Shown here: positions 44,493 through 56,900 of the stretch, piece after piece | Layout: the number at the start of each line of letters is the position of its first letter | How positions within the stretch are numbered: the first letter of the stretch is position 1 | DNA from: JABMPO01 sp964539785 | GTDB lineage: Bacteria > Fidelibacterota > Marinisomatia > Marinisomatales > TCS56 | Length of the DNA stretch: 64,000 bases | Direction: 5' to 3' | Assembly (NCBI GenBank): GCA_964539785.1 | Contig: CAZIJQ010000005.1 | Span: forward strand, 19,097-83,096 | The notes under the pieces: model-generated | What the model saw: only the letters and a program-made list of their open reading frames with translations | What the model was told of the DNA's origin: nothing | Databases searched by the model: none | Program-made: the position numbers and the translations under genes

Positions 44493-45605
44493 ATGCTGAA
44501 AACAAAAGTTGGTTTTGTATGGATAATCGTATTGACTGCTCTGGTATGCGCCCAAACACAGAAGGTTACTGGTGAGGGTATGGCATTAAATCGTGATGCC
44601 GCTATCGAGCAAGCCAAGCGAAATGCAGTGGAAAATGGGTTGGGAGCGGTTATGTCATCCGAAACCGTGGTTAAAAACGCCATGGTTTTTTCCGACAATA
44701 TTTATTCCAAGGCTCAGGGATTTGTAAAGACTTTTCAGGTGGTCAGTGAAAATCAGGGACCGGATGGCCTATGGGAGGTAACGATCGAAGCGGAGGTAAC
44801 GCAGATATTGGATCAGATCCTTCAGGATGAAACTGCCCTGCAGGTGCTTTTGAACAGCATGAATCGACCTAAGATAATGTTCATGGTAAAAGAGCAAAAT
44901 CTAATTGATAATATCCCCACTGATTTTGCCGAAACAAAATTATTAGCGATGTTTTATAATAAGAATTTTGATGTGGTCGACCGCCAATTGGTAGCCGCCC
45001 TGAAAGGTGAACCTGATTACGCTCAGGCCCTGGAGGGAAATGTATCCGCCGCCGCCAAAATAGCAGCTATGTTGGGTGCAGAGGTTATTGTTATTGGTAC
45101 GGTCAAAATTAGTTCGGGTGGTAAGATCTATAACATGTATTCAGGACAGGCTGATATGAATGCCAAGATCATCCGAGCCGATACGGGCGAAATCCTGGCT
45201 GTAGTTCCCCAGGCTCGCGGAAAAAAACCACATATTTCCGAGTCGACTGCCGGTGTGAATGCTACCAACCAGGTGGCAGAGGAACTGGGAAATCAGATTA
45301 TCAGTCAGCTGATCCGCAAATGGAGTACCCAGCAGGCAAATTTCATCAAGGTTTACATGCTGGTCAGTAATACCGATTTTGGATCATATATGATGTTGGA
45401 ATCATTTCTTAAGGCTCAGACCGTTTCCGGGATCAGGAACGCCTATGCCAAGAGTCTGAATGACGGTGTTGCCGAATATGAAATTGAATTTGAGGGCAAA
45501 GCCCAGGATCTGGCTATGGGTCTGACTCGCACATCACCGGATGGACTAAGCTTAAAAATTATAGGGTTGAGTGGTAATCGTATTACCGCAGAAATCGTAC
45601 AATAA
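44493..45605 (+). CDS. FlgT-N/LPP20-like plus CsgG-like secreted protein
   Basis: A 370-residue protein with signal peptide (LKTKVGFVWIIVLTALVCA). Residues ~25-110 match the LPP20/FlgT N-terminal pattern: VTGEGMALNRDAAIEQAKRNAVENG, FVKTFQVVSENQGPDG LWEVTIEAEV as alternating helix and strands. From ~128 a CsgG-like domain follows (RPKIMFMVKEQNL, FDVVDRQLVAALKG, AAMLGAEVIVIGTVKISS), with strand IYNMYSGQADMNAKIIRADTG. The C-terminal 100 residues repeat a LPP20-like strand pattern. FlgT is a flagellar-motor partner in vibrios, but no flagellar gene is near. GAGG precedes the ATG. First gene of a four-gene run before the giant surface protein. Confidence 0.7.
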   Translation: MLKTKVGFVWIIVLTALVCAQTQKVTGEGMALNRDAAIEQAKRNAVENGLGAVMSSETVVKNAMVFSDNIYSKAQGFVKTFQVVSENQGPDGLWEVTIEAEVTQILDQILQDETALQVLLNSMNRPKIMFMVKEQNLIDNIPTDFAETKLLAMFYNKNFDVVDRQLVAALKGEPDYAQALEGNVSAAAKIAAMLGAEVIVIGTVKISSGGKIYNMYSGQADMNAKIIRADTGEILAVVPQARGKKPHISESTAGVNATNQVAEELGNQIISQLIRKWSTQQANFIKVYMLVSNTDFGSYMMLESFLKAQTVSGIRNAYAKSLNDGVAEYEIEFEGKAQDLAMGLTRTSPDGLSLKIIGLSGNRITAEIVQ

Positions 45606-45621
45606 TCGAATGGAGACAGTT

Positions 45622-46470
45622 ATGAAAAAATTACTAATCGTTTTTCTATTATGTTGTTCGGTGGGAATGGCTCAATATGGCTATGCCGTTGCCCCCGGTG
45701 CGGTAATCGAGGAAACCGAGAATGGCGCTATTAATTATTCCCAGGGAATCATCACTGCCACCGGAATTGGTGCGATACCGGAATATGCCGTCAATGCCGG
45801 TCAGGCCCGGGCCATGGCTATTCGGGCCGCCAAGACTGATGCCCGTCGCCAGTTGGTTGAAATGGTCAACGGTATTACCCTTACCAGTGAAACTACCATG
45901 CGCAATCGCATGGCCGATGAAGTAGTCCGAGAAAGTGTTTCCGGTGTTATTCGCGGATCTTACCAGGTTGGCGAAGCGAAATATTTGAGTGATACTTCAG
46001 TTGAGGTGGTGATGGCGGTTTCAATGACCGGAATCTCCGAAGTAGTTACTGCCACAACGGGATTTGCCGCGGTGGTTCCGCAAGATGCACCAGCAGCCCT
46101 TTCAACAGCGGCGGTTGAACCAAGCGCAGCAGCGATTACCGGCATCATTATTGATGCTCGGGGGTTAGGTGTTCGCCCCGCCATGGCGCCCAAAATTATT
46201 GACCAGAATAACGGTGTCGTTTATGGTCCTGGTAATTATACCCGTGAATATGCTGTAACCAATGGCGTTGCCGGGTACTCAAAGTCCCTGGATAATGCGT
46301 TGGAAGATATGCGTGTCAAAGGTAATCCTCTGGTTGTAAAGGCCAGTACGGTAAGCGGCGCCAACCGGACTGACGTTGTTGTTGCCACTAACGATGTGAT
46401 GAAAATTAATCAGGCCAATGCCGCCAGCAATGTGCTGCAGGACTGCCGTGTTTTATTCTTGTTAGACTGA
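45622..46470 (+). CDS. LPP20-like secreted protein
   Basis: A 282-residue protein. GGAGA before the ATG at 45622 and the signal peptide (KKLLIVFLLCCSVGMAQYG) fix the start; in-frame codons at 45571 and 45610 are less likely. Residues ~35-145 show the LPP20/FlgT-N pattern (IITATGIGAIPEYAVNAGQARAMAIRAAKTDARRQLVEMVNG as helix-rich core, then VSGVIRGSYQVGEAKYL and SVEVVMAVSMTG). After an Ala-rich linker comes IIDARGLGVRPAMAPKIIDQNNGVVYGPG and a strand-rich end; this half has no name here but resembles the C-terminal part of other LPP20-like proteins. It lies 16 bases after the preceding gene, so co-transcription is likely. Confidence 0.65.
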   Translation: MKKLLIVFLLCCSVGMAQYGYAVAPGAVIEETENGAINYSQGIITATGIGAIPEYAVNAGQARAMAIRAAKTDARRQLVEMVNGITLTSETTMRNRMADEVVRESVSGVIRGSYQVGEAKYLSDTSVEVVMAVSMTGISEVVTATTGFAAVVPQDAPAALSTAAVEPSAAAITGIIIDARGLGVRPAMAPKIIDQNNGVVYGPGNYTREYAVTNGVAGYSKSLDNALEDMRVKGNPLVVKASTVSGANRTDVVVATNDVMKINQANAASNVLQDCRVLFLLD

Positions 46471-46501
46471 ATTGAAATAGCAATATGGAAAGAATTTTAG
46501 G

Positions 46502-47125
46502 ATGATGAAACGTACGTTACTGTTGTTTACTTTGATCCTCCTGAGTATTGGGTTTGCTCAGGAGGAAGTTGAAGTTGTGGTACCCGTGGACGAAGCGGCT
46601 CCGGAAGCGCTGGTTAAAATTGGTGATATTGCCCCTAGCTGGGCGTTGATGTATGCGCCGGCTAAATTTGAATTTTTGAAAAATTGGACTATCGAACCAG
46701 GCCAACGACTGCGCAGATTAAAAACGCAGCCCGATCGCCATGTGGTAATCATGAGCTTTTTTGCGACCTGGTGTAAACCATGCATGAAAGAATTGCCCCA
46801 TTTGGAAAAATTGTATCAGAAGTATGGTGAGGAAAAAGTCAGGTTTTTCCTGATTGATATAACCGAGGCTACCCGTAATTCGCCGGGATTTGAAGACTCG
46901 CCTAAATCTGGCCCATTTCTTGCAGATAAAGGCATAACTATTCAGGTGTTAAATGATAATCGCGGTGTTGTTAAGGAAAAATACGGAGTAGCTACCTTGC
47001 CCCGTTTATTTGTAATAGACAAATATCAGACCGTCCGCTTAGTGAAGCAGGGTTTTCACGAAGGCGAGGATTTTGAAGGGGAATTATCCCTCATAATTGA
47101 AGAATTGTTGAACGAAGCGGATTAG
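46502..47125 (+). CDS. TlpA-like secreted thioredoxin-fold protein
   Basis: A 207-residue protein: signal peptide (MKRTLLLFTLILLSIGFAQ), an acidic linker, then a thioredoxin fold from ~60. The active site is FFATWCKPCMKELPHLE (C91, C94), with the cis-proline in GVATLPRLFVIDKYQ. TlpA/ResA proteins reduce disulfides outside the cytoplasm, usually for cytochrome c or other exported proteins. An insertion between active site and cis-Pro (EATRNSPGFEDSPKSGPFLADKG) is in the usual TlpA position. It lies 31 bases after the LPP20-like gene and 73 before the CsgG-like gene. Confidence 0.88.
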   Translation: MMKRTLLLFTLILLSIGFAQEEVEVVVPVDEAAPEALVKIGDIAPSWALMYAPAKFEFLKNWTIEPGQRLRRLKTQPDRHVVIMSFFATWCKPCMKELPHLEKLYQKYGEEKVRFFLIDITEATRNSPGFEDSPKSGPFLADKGITIQVLNDNRGVVKEKYGVATLPRLFVIDKYQTVRLVKQGFHEGEDFEGELSLIIEELLNEAD

Positions 47126-47198
47126 GGTTAAACCCCCCGTTTCAAGAACCATATTATCTGCAAATTCAGCTTCCTGTTTTAGGGAAAGAGAGAGGACT

Positions 47199-47885
47199 AT
47201 GAGTAGACCAATATTCACGTCAGGGATGCGTCTGTTTCTGAGCACCTTGATATTTCAAATCTCACTACCAATTATTTCAGCCCAGGAAAAAGAAACGGTA
47301 GCTATTCTTGATTTTGAGGGGCGGGGCATCTCCCAGATGGAAGCCCAGACGCTGACGGATCGTTTTACTTCCGAACTGGCCGCTACCAATGCCATGATTC
47401 TAGTGGAACGGAACCAGATGAATGAAATTCTTGATGAGCAGGGATTTCAGCAATCCGGTTGTACCAGCGCTGAATGTGCCGCTGAAGTTGGTGCATTGCT
47501 GGGCGTCCAGCATATGGTGGCCGGATCGTTTGGAAAGCTGGGGAACAGTTACACTATTGACGCCAAGATGTTTTCGGTGGAAAGCGGCAAGACGGAAAAG
47601 ACTGTCAGCGCTACCTACAAGGGTGAGATCGATGGACTGCTGAATGAGATTGAAATTCTGGCCTGGGAAATTATGAGCCTTAATCCCCCGGAAGAATTAT
47701 TGGCTATCCAAAGAGCCGGGGGACAGCCGATTGCGGCAGTTGCTCCCGCCAAAGAAAAAGGCGGCAAAGGCTGGTTGTTCTGGACCGGCTTAATTGTAGT
47801 CGGCGGTGCCGGAGCGGCCTTTGCTCTAATGGGCGGTGAAGAAGAACCGGCAGCTTTGCCAAACCCACCGGCATTACCAGAATAA
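47199..47885 (+). CDS. CsgG-like protein with C-terminal transmembrane segment
   Basis: A 228-residue protein with signal peptide (LFLSTLIFQISLPIISAQ). Residues ~30-165 follow the CsgG/LpoB pattern: VAILDFEGRGIS, LTDRFTSELAATNAMILVERNQMNEIL in two parts, QQSGCTSAECAAEVGALLGVQHMVAGS, with two cysteines that could pair, then SYTIDAKMFSVESGKTEKT. A Gly/Ala-rich membrane helix (GWLFWTGLIVVGGAGAAFAL) near residue 195 is followed by an acidic/proline tail, as in many FCB CsgG-like proteins. GAGAGAGG precedes the ATG. The giant surface protein starts 60 bases downstream; whether they work together is unknown. Confidence 0.75.
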   Translation: MSRPIFTSGMRLFLSTLIFQISLPIISAQEKETVAILDFEGRGISQMEAQTLTDRFTSELAATNAMILVERNQMNEILDEQGFQQSGCTSAECAAEVGALLGVQHMVAGSFGKLGNSYTIDAKMFSVESGKTEKTVSATYKGEIDGLLNEIEILAWEIMSLNPPEELLAIQRAGGQPIAAVAPAKEKGGKGWLFWTGLIVVGGAGAAFALMGGEEEPAALPNPPALPE

Positions 47886-47945
47886 GCCTGATTTATAAAC
47901 CACATGAAAAAATTAAATAAAAAACAACTTTCTTGCGAGTGTCCT

Positions 47946-50900
47946 ATGAAGACCAAATCAGCTAATTACAAACAAAAAAATATTATGCAAAACAGCTCTG
48001 GTAATCGATTTGTATTTGCTATTCTAGCGATTGCATTGGGGTTAAGTCCATTATCTGGGCAGCTTGTTAACAATATTGTCGATAAAACCTTTGACAGTGA
48101 CGGACATGTCAATACTTCCATTGGTAGTCAGCTTGATCAAGGCGAGTCTGTGGCTATACAATCCGACGGTAAAATAGTAGTAGCTGGTTACTCATATAAC
48201 GGATCAAATAATGATGTTGCTATTGCTAGGTACAATACCGATGGAAGTCTTGATACGGATTTTGACAATGACGGAAAATTTACTTTCATGGTTGGTAGCA
48301 GTGATGACGAGGGTATGGCATTGGCAATTCTATCTGACGGTAAAATGATTGTGGCTGGTAACTATTATAACGGTACATCTGATGATTTTTTTGTAGCTCG
48401 TCTTAATGCCAATGGTGGTCTTGATGTGGGTTTTGATACTGACGGTATTGTTACAACAGCTATCAGCGGTGGACCAGACGATTGCAAAGATATAGCCATT
48501 CAGTCTGATGGTAAAATTGTATTGGTTGGTTCGGCAAATTATGCCCGTGTTGTGTTAATTAGATACAATTCCGATGGGAGTATTGATACAAGTTTTAGCT
48601 CTGATGGCATAATAGAAACCGACATCATTGTTGGTGAGAATGATCAAGGACAATCCCTTGCTATTCAATCTGATGGTAAAATTGTAGTGGGAGCTTCTGT
48701 AGGAGCTCCATCTGATTTTGGGGTATTGCGCTATAATACTGATGGTAGCCTGGATTCAGGTTTTGGTACTAATGGCATAGTAACTACTGCAGTTGGAACT
48801 GGGTGGGAAAGAGCGGCCGACATTGCCATTCAGGATGATGGCAAAATTATTTTATTTGGCGATAGCAATAACAATAGTGGCAATTATGATTTTACTATTT
48901 TGCGCTATACGGATAGCGGTGTATTAGATAATACTTTTGGCATAAGTAGTGGAGTTACAGTAACTCCAATTCTTAGTGACAATGACAATGGTCACTCCAT
49001 GGTCTTCCAACCTGACGGTAAAATTGTAGTTTTTGGTGATAGTTATACTGGGCAGCACTCTAAGTTTTCACTAGCCAGATATCTATCAAGCGGCGCACTC
49101 GACCCTGGATTTGGTGATGGTGGTAAATATGTTGATTATAGTGGTAGCAATTCAAATTATTCGCGCTCAATAGCTTTGCAGGATGATGGTAACATTATTG
49201 CCGTTGGATCAATTAATAGTGGTACAGATGATGATTTTGGAGTTGCTAGATATACCGGTGCCACCCAGTTGGTAGCTGGTTATCCCGATGTATATGTCAA
49301 TAATGAGCAAGGTATTCCATTATGTACTTATGATCACGATTTTAAACATCAATCTCTGTATCTGGCCTCAGACTTGACCGCAGCCGGTGTACCGGCTTGG
49401 TCAAAGATAACAGAAATTGAATTTATGCCTTCTGTGGCTCCAGCCTTGAATATGGAGGATTTCCGGGTCGCCTATTCATTCACATCAAATTCTTCATTCA
49501 GCAGTTTTGAAACAACCGATGTTATTTACGGTCCTGAAGACCATCTATCGGGTGATTTCATACCCCTGAAATGGTTTTATATGGATATCGATGATATTGT
49601 CTGGAATGGTACTGATAATATTGTCTTTGAGTTCAGCCAGGATAATTTCCAATACGATCCGGAATACGGTGACGGTGGTGTCTATTTAAGAGCCACAGGC
49701 ACAGCCAACCGGGTCGCCAAGGGATATACAGATTCGGGGTATGGTGCTTATCCTTTCTCGGGTTTGCCATGGAATGGGTCTCACCAGGTCGTGGCTCTGC
49801 GTATTACTTATGAAGCAGTTGATGTATTAGCACCCTCCAACTTGGTACTTTCCGCCGGAGATTTAAAAGTTGATCTGGATTGGGATGCCTCCAGTGATGG
49901 CGATCTGTCGGAATATTTAATTTTTCGGGGAACAGCTTCCGACAACCTGATGCGGATCGATTCGGTCAATTCCAGCACCACCAGCTATACCGATGACGGG
50001 CTGGTTAACGGTACCACCTACTATTATGGTGTCAAAGCCAAGAACAGCGATGCCGATCTGAGCAGCTTCACTAATATTGAAAATATCATGCCCGAGTATT
50101 CCGGCCCGATTAATATTACCGCGGCCAACAGCGATACCCGCGCAGCCTTGAACTGGGAAGAGCCCAGCGGAACAATTGCAGCTTATTTCATTTATCGTGG
50201 TACTTCGGCTGATCCCACCGATGAACTGGACAGCCTGGGTTCCAGTCAAACCTATTATCTGGATGATGAATTGACCAACGGTACGGCCTATTACTACCGT
50301 ATGAAAGCCAAATTCAGCGACGACAGCTTCAGCAGCTATTCGGAGAATTTTGTGGTTACGCCCAATGTATACGCAATAAATGTCGATGGTACCTATAGCG
50401 ACTGGGCCAATATCCGCCAGATCCATAACGATCCGGTTGGTGATGTGGGTTCCGCCGATATAGACTCACTGAAAATCAATGCCGATGGTTTTTACTTCTA
50501 CGGTGCGGTGATAACAAACAGCCAATTGGATCACGACCGGGTGGAAATTTATTTTGATACGGATTTCAATGCAGGTACCGGTATGCCTGAAAGTGGTATC
50601 GGGGCAGACTATAAACTGGTATTTTCCCCATATGGACTTACTGAATTCTCATATTGGAATGAATGGGATGACTGGTCATCCGATAACAGCGCTGATTATT
50701 CTATCGTTCATGAAAATAATAACCGCTTCCATGAATTCAGTATTCATCTGGATGAGCTGGACGGACCGGACTCATTACGTTTTTATCTGTCCTCCAACTC
50801 CAACGATAAGGCCCCTGATTCCGGTAATCTGGTATATAATCTAGACCCCAATGATGCCCCGCAGAATTTCTTTGTGGGTACCGGCGATACCAAGGCCAAC

Positions 50901-53900
50901 CTGAACTGGGAAACCAATAGCGAATCGGGATATGATAAATATATTGTTTATCGCGGTACTTCCGCCGATCCGATCACGGTGGTTGCCACACTCAGCAGCG
51001 GTACGCCACTAAAATCATATTATATGGATTCCGGTCTGACGAATGGTACGACTTATTACTACCGGTTACGAGCTCAGTATGCTGATGATTCATATAGTGA
51101 TTTCACTGAAAATATTGCCATCACACCGGGGATATACGCCATTGCTGTTGATGGTTCAATTGGGGATTGGGATAATATCCGCCAGTTATATAATGATACC
51201 AATAATGATGTGGGCAGTGCCGATATCGATTCGGTTAAACTTTATGCCGATGATGAAATGCTTTATGGTACAGTAGTAACAACCACAAGCCTGGATTGGG
51301 ATGATGTGTTGTTGATTAATATCGACAGTGATCTCAATTCCGGTACCGGGACCAATGCCAATAATATTGGTTATGAATATCAATTGAAGATCAGTCCCAA
51401 CAGTGGCGATGTTTTCCGGTACTATGATAACGGCAGCTGGCCGGATAGTTATGACACTGATTATACGGTTGTACATGAAAATAATAATCGTTTCCATGAA
51501 TTTAGAATCAGCCTGGCCCATATTGGCGATCCAGATTCCCTGCGGTTATTTTTAAAAACCAACACCGATGATTATGTGCCTGAGGATGGATACTACCTGG
51601 CCCTCAATACCACCCAGGTGGCCCTGGATCCACCCGGCGGTCTCACCGCCCTGGCGGACAGTGCCCAGGTGACCCTGCGCTGGAATGCCCTGGCACCGGA
51701 AAATCTGCATAAATATTATGTCTACCGCGACCTGTCTTCTCCGGCTGGTTCTTTAGTCGACAGCCTGGTGGCAGCCTCACCGCCGGATACCTTCCTGGTG
51801 GATGATGGCCTCACCAACGGCCAGACCTATTACTATGCTATCTCGGCGGTGGACAGTACCGGCCGTGAAAGCGGGAAATCGGTTGAAATCATGTCCACTC
51901 CCAACCGTTATCATGAACAGATGGTGGAGTTGCTGCATACCAATACTTCCTATGCGCCAACAACCGACAATGGTTATCCTTTTAACGCCGGTTGGGATGA
52001 CGTGAAACATCAGTCCCTCTACCTGGCGCAGGATTTCACTGATGCCGGTATACCTGACGGTGCCTGGATATCGTCTATGGAGTTAAAGCCATCAACAGTA
52101 CTATTTGAAATGACTGATTTCCGACTGGCGATCGGGACGCATCCCAACAACACAATTAATACATTTACTGATCTGGAAGATTCGGTGGTTCACGGTCCTT
52201 TGACCTACAACCAGTCGGAATTCAGCGACAATACCTGGAAACGCTTCAGCATTGATCCCTATCGGTGGAACGGGAGCTCCAACCTGATCCTGGAAGCCAG
52301 TATTGACCGCCCCAATGGCTCTAGTTATGGTAATGGCGGTGTGCATATCCGCCAGGTTGATGGCAGCCGGGGCGTACGCGGCTGGAGCGATGGTTCCTCG
52401 TATTATTTCGGTGGTATGAGTACCACCCATGAGGATAGGGTCATGGCCCTTCAGGTTACTTACTCCACCGTGGAACCGGTGGGTAATTTCCAGGCCGTTG
52501 CCGCTCACCAGAGCATTGATCTGAGCTGGAATGCTCCGGCCAGTGGTGCGGTTCAAGAGTACATCGTTTATAGCGGTTCCTCTGTCAGTTCGATGGATGT
52601 TGTCAGTACTACTACCGCCACTTCATATACCGTGGATAACCTGACCAATGGCAATAACTACTATGTTGGTGTCCAGGTCCGGTCCACCGGAGGTGATTAC
52701 AGTGGTATCGTTTCCAATCAGGCCATGCCCGAATGGATTGGTCCCCGCTGGTATGTGGATGCCGAGCATGGTTCCCTTGGCGCAGAAGGCTCCCCGGAGG
52801 ATCCACTGCGAACTATCCAGGATGGTATTAATACTGCCCCATCCGGTGATACGGTGTTTGTATTGCCCGGCCGTTATGAACGCAGTGATGACCAAAACCT
52901 GCGTTTTGCCGTTAGTGATGGCTTCGGTGGATACAACCTGAAAAACCTGGTGGTTATGAGCCGTGGTGGTGCCGACTCAACTATTATTGATGGTGAAAAT
53001 AATACCCGCTTGTTTGAAATCTATGATGGAACCGATACAACTACCCAGGTGATTGGATTCAGCATCAGAAATGGCATGTCAAATAATTGGCATGGCTCAG
53101 CAATATCAATTGAGGAAAATTCACAGATTGTCTTTAAAAATTGTGTAATTGATTCAAACTACAGCAACGATGGTGCAGCCATTAACTTTAATAATAATGC
53201 CAAAGCCTGGTTTGTCGATTGTGTAATCAAAGACAATACATTTGAAAATGTTAGTAATAATGCTGGCGGTGGTGCTTTTTATCTGGGACAATCAAGCCAA
53301 TTATACTTAAATCGCTGTCAGGTTCTTGACAATCAGATAACCTCCAATAGCAATACCGGTAATGGCGCCGGTGTCTGTGTGAATTGGGATGCCAGTAATA
53401 AGTTTGAAGCAGTTAATACTGTTTTTGCCGGCAATATTTCACCGGCCGAGGGAGCAGCTTTGTTTATTGGTAATGGTGATGCCACACTGATTAATTGCAC
53501 GGTAACGGATAATGAAGCCCAGCAATACGCCGTTTCCTTTATTGATGGTGATTTAACCATTTTCAACAGCATTGTCTATGGAAATACACCCGAATTGCAG
53601 CAGGTTGACATTAGTGGCTCGGTTAATCATTTTGTTTCATATTCAATTCTGGAGAATAAAGATCCCAGTGATTTTGAAACTGGTGTGCGGAACGATAATC
53701 CGGAATTCATGGCCAGCTATGCCCTGCACGACCGCAGTCCGGCTATTGGCCGTGGAGCCAATGCCAGTGAAGATGCTTATGGTAATGATATTTTTGCGCC
53801 CATAATTGACATAACGGGAGCATCACGTCCCACCCCCGGTGGCAGTAATCCCGATCTGGGGGCTTATGAGAATGCCCTGGCGATTACGCCATATCCGTCA

Positions 53901-56900
53901 CCGCCAAAGAATCTGGATGCATTGTCAATGCACCAGGCTATTGAATTGACCTGGAATTCGTCCGATTCAATTGATGTAGTAAAATACTATATCTATCAGA
54001 GCACTGATTCGTCCAGTTGGACAGCCGTGGATACGGTGGTTGGATACGATCCCAACGGAACCGAGATTCCCGGCTTGACTAACAATCAGTCCTACTGGTT
54101 TGCCGTCACATCAATTGATGGCGACAACCATGAGAGTTCCAAGGCCTTTACCCAGGAAGTGAAACCGGGGTATCACGGCCCGGTCTGGTACGTTGACGAT
54201 GTTTTGACCAATGGCGAAGGCAGTCCTGAAAGCCCATTTAATAAAATCCAGGTGGCAATAGATTCTTCAGCAACAAGTGGCGATACAGTAATGGTCTTAC
54301 CCGGCACCTATCAGGGAGTTGGTAATTACGAACTGGACCTGGGACCCAAAAATCTGATGGTACGCTCGGAGAAGGGTTCCGATTCTACCATTGTACAATC
54401 TGATGGCAACCATCGCCATTTCCGGTTTAGCAATACCTTATCCTATACTCAGAAAGTCCAGGGCTTTACACTTAGTAATGGCAGTGTTGGTGGTGAGTAT
54501 GGTGGATCGGTTCATATACAAAATGCGGCACCAGTATTTAGTGATGTTGTCTTTTTTGACAACCAGGCTGACTGGGGGGGCGGTGCAGTCTTCATTGCTG
54601 GTGATGCAGAAGCCCAATTTTATGGTTGTAAATTTATCGGTAATACCGCTGGCCATGAAGGCTCCAATGACGATATTGGTGGAGGTGCCGTTTATGCCGA
54701 ACAGAATTTTGATGTCAGCAGTGTTAAGGTGGTATTTAACAGATGTGTGTTCCGTGATAATGAGGTTTTAACCAACAATTCTGCTACCGGTGGTGCTCTT
54801 TCCCTGGAGTCCCATACCGATATTATCAATTGTTTAATTATTAATAACACAGCCCGTAGCTTTAGTAACTCGTTGGCAGTTGGTGGCGGTATTTATTTTA
54901 GCAATGATCAACAGGGATTATTGCGCATAATCAACACTACTGTTGCCAATGACAGTGCTTTCAGCAATGCTGAAAGCCGTGGTGGTGGAATCTATCTTGA
55001 GTCATGGTCGACTCCACAACGGTTGGTGATGTTCAATTCGATCCTGTGGGGTAATTACAGTTCCAGTGCTGGCGAAGAAACTTTTGCTGAAGATGGTAAC
55101 TCAAATATATATGCCCGAGCCAACCTGATTGAAGATGGCAACACCTTTGGTTGGTTTAATACTTATGGTGAAAGCCTATCTCTTGATCCCCAGTTTGAGG
55201 ATCCGACTAACCAGGACTTCACTTTAAATGATTACAGCCCAGCTATTGGCGCCGGTGTCTCTTCATTCAACACCGGTACCATTCATAACGCCCCCACGGT
55301 TGATATACTGGGAGCAGTACGTCCCAACCCGGCCGATGCCGATCCGGATATGGGAGCCTATGAAGATGCCCTGGCAACTTCTCCATATCCGCAGCAGGTA
55401 ACAGGCCTGATTGCCGATGCATCCAGTTATTCAGTCCTGTTGATCTGGAATGAATTACCGGCTGTTACAAATCCTGACATTGACTACTTCATAGTTTACC
55501 AGGGAGACAGTGCATCCTTTGTTGCGACCACGGATGACTCAATTGATATGGTAGCTGTAGAGGATGTGACCGGCGATAAATACATGCACCCTGTTATTGG
55601 TCTTGATAATGATGTTACCTACCATTTCAGTGTGGCCGGACATAATTCCAATGGTTATACCGGTATGCCTTCACCGGTAGAATCAGCTACTCCTGGTTAT
55701 AATGAACCTATCTGGTATGTGGATGAAACTGCCAGCGCCGGTGGCGACGGTTCACCGGAAGAGCCGTTTTATGCCATCAGCCAGGCCTGGACCAATAATG
55801 CCAATTTCGGTGATGGTGATACGATTATGGTCCTGCCCGGTACCTATAACTCTACCATATTCAATGCCAAGGATCTGGAACTGGAAGCCCCCTCTGAACA
55901 ATTTATATTAATGTCCCAAAAAGGGCCTGATTCTACAGTGGTTGATGGACTTGGTTTTCAGCGATTCATCTCTTTTAATAATGGAAATGATAATGATACC
56001 AAGGTGATTGGTTTTACGATCCAGAATTGTAAAAGCCAGGACAACAGCAATGGTGGCGCTGTTTCTATCTGGGAAAGTAGTCCTGAATTCGAAAATTGTA
56101 TTTTTGCTGATAACAAACTAGTTAACAGCGGGAACCATGGTGGAGCGGTATCAGTTTCCAGCAACTGTACGCCCAAATTTGAAAACTGTACCTTCTACCG
56201 CAATAATGTTAATGGCAAAGGTGGAGCTGTCTGGATTGACTCTGATCAATCCCAGCCGGTCTTCAATGATTGTGTGTTTGACAGTAACTATACCATCAGT
56301 ACCAACGATGGTTATGGTGGTGCCATTGGTGGCACTGCAGCCGCTATAGTCGTGAGACGCTGTCAATTCATCGATAATATTGCCACCGGATTCGGTGGCG
56401 CGATTGCCCTGTTTAATGACTGGCAGAGCATAGGTGGCTATGTGAGGATTGGTAATTCACTTTTCACTGGCAACCAGACCACCCAGGAGCAATCCGGTGG
56501 TAGTGCGGTTTATATCCAAAATATCAAATTATATATGAAATTTGTAACCATAGCCGATAATACCTGCAATGAGACCAACGCTTCGAGTGATGAACATGGC
56601 GGTGCGGTTTACGTCAATGATGCCCAGGCATATTTCCAGAATTCCATCATTTATGATAACACTGCAACCCCTACTTATGATGGTCAAATTAATTATGTTT
56701 ATAATCAAGGCAATATCACTACTCACAATTGTTTGATTGAAAACCATGAAGTATATAATGGTACTGATCAAATGGATTTTTATCCCCAGTTTGAGGATCC
56801 GGACAATGACGATTACAGCCTGAGCTCCGCTTCACAGGCTATCGGTGCTGGAGCTCTAACATTCTGGAATTATGCTATTTCGACCAACCAAACAGTCACA

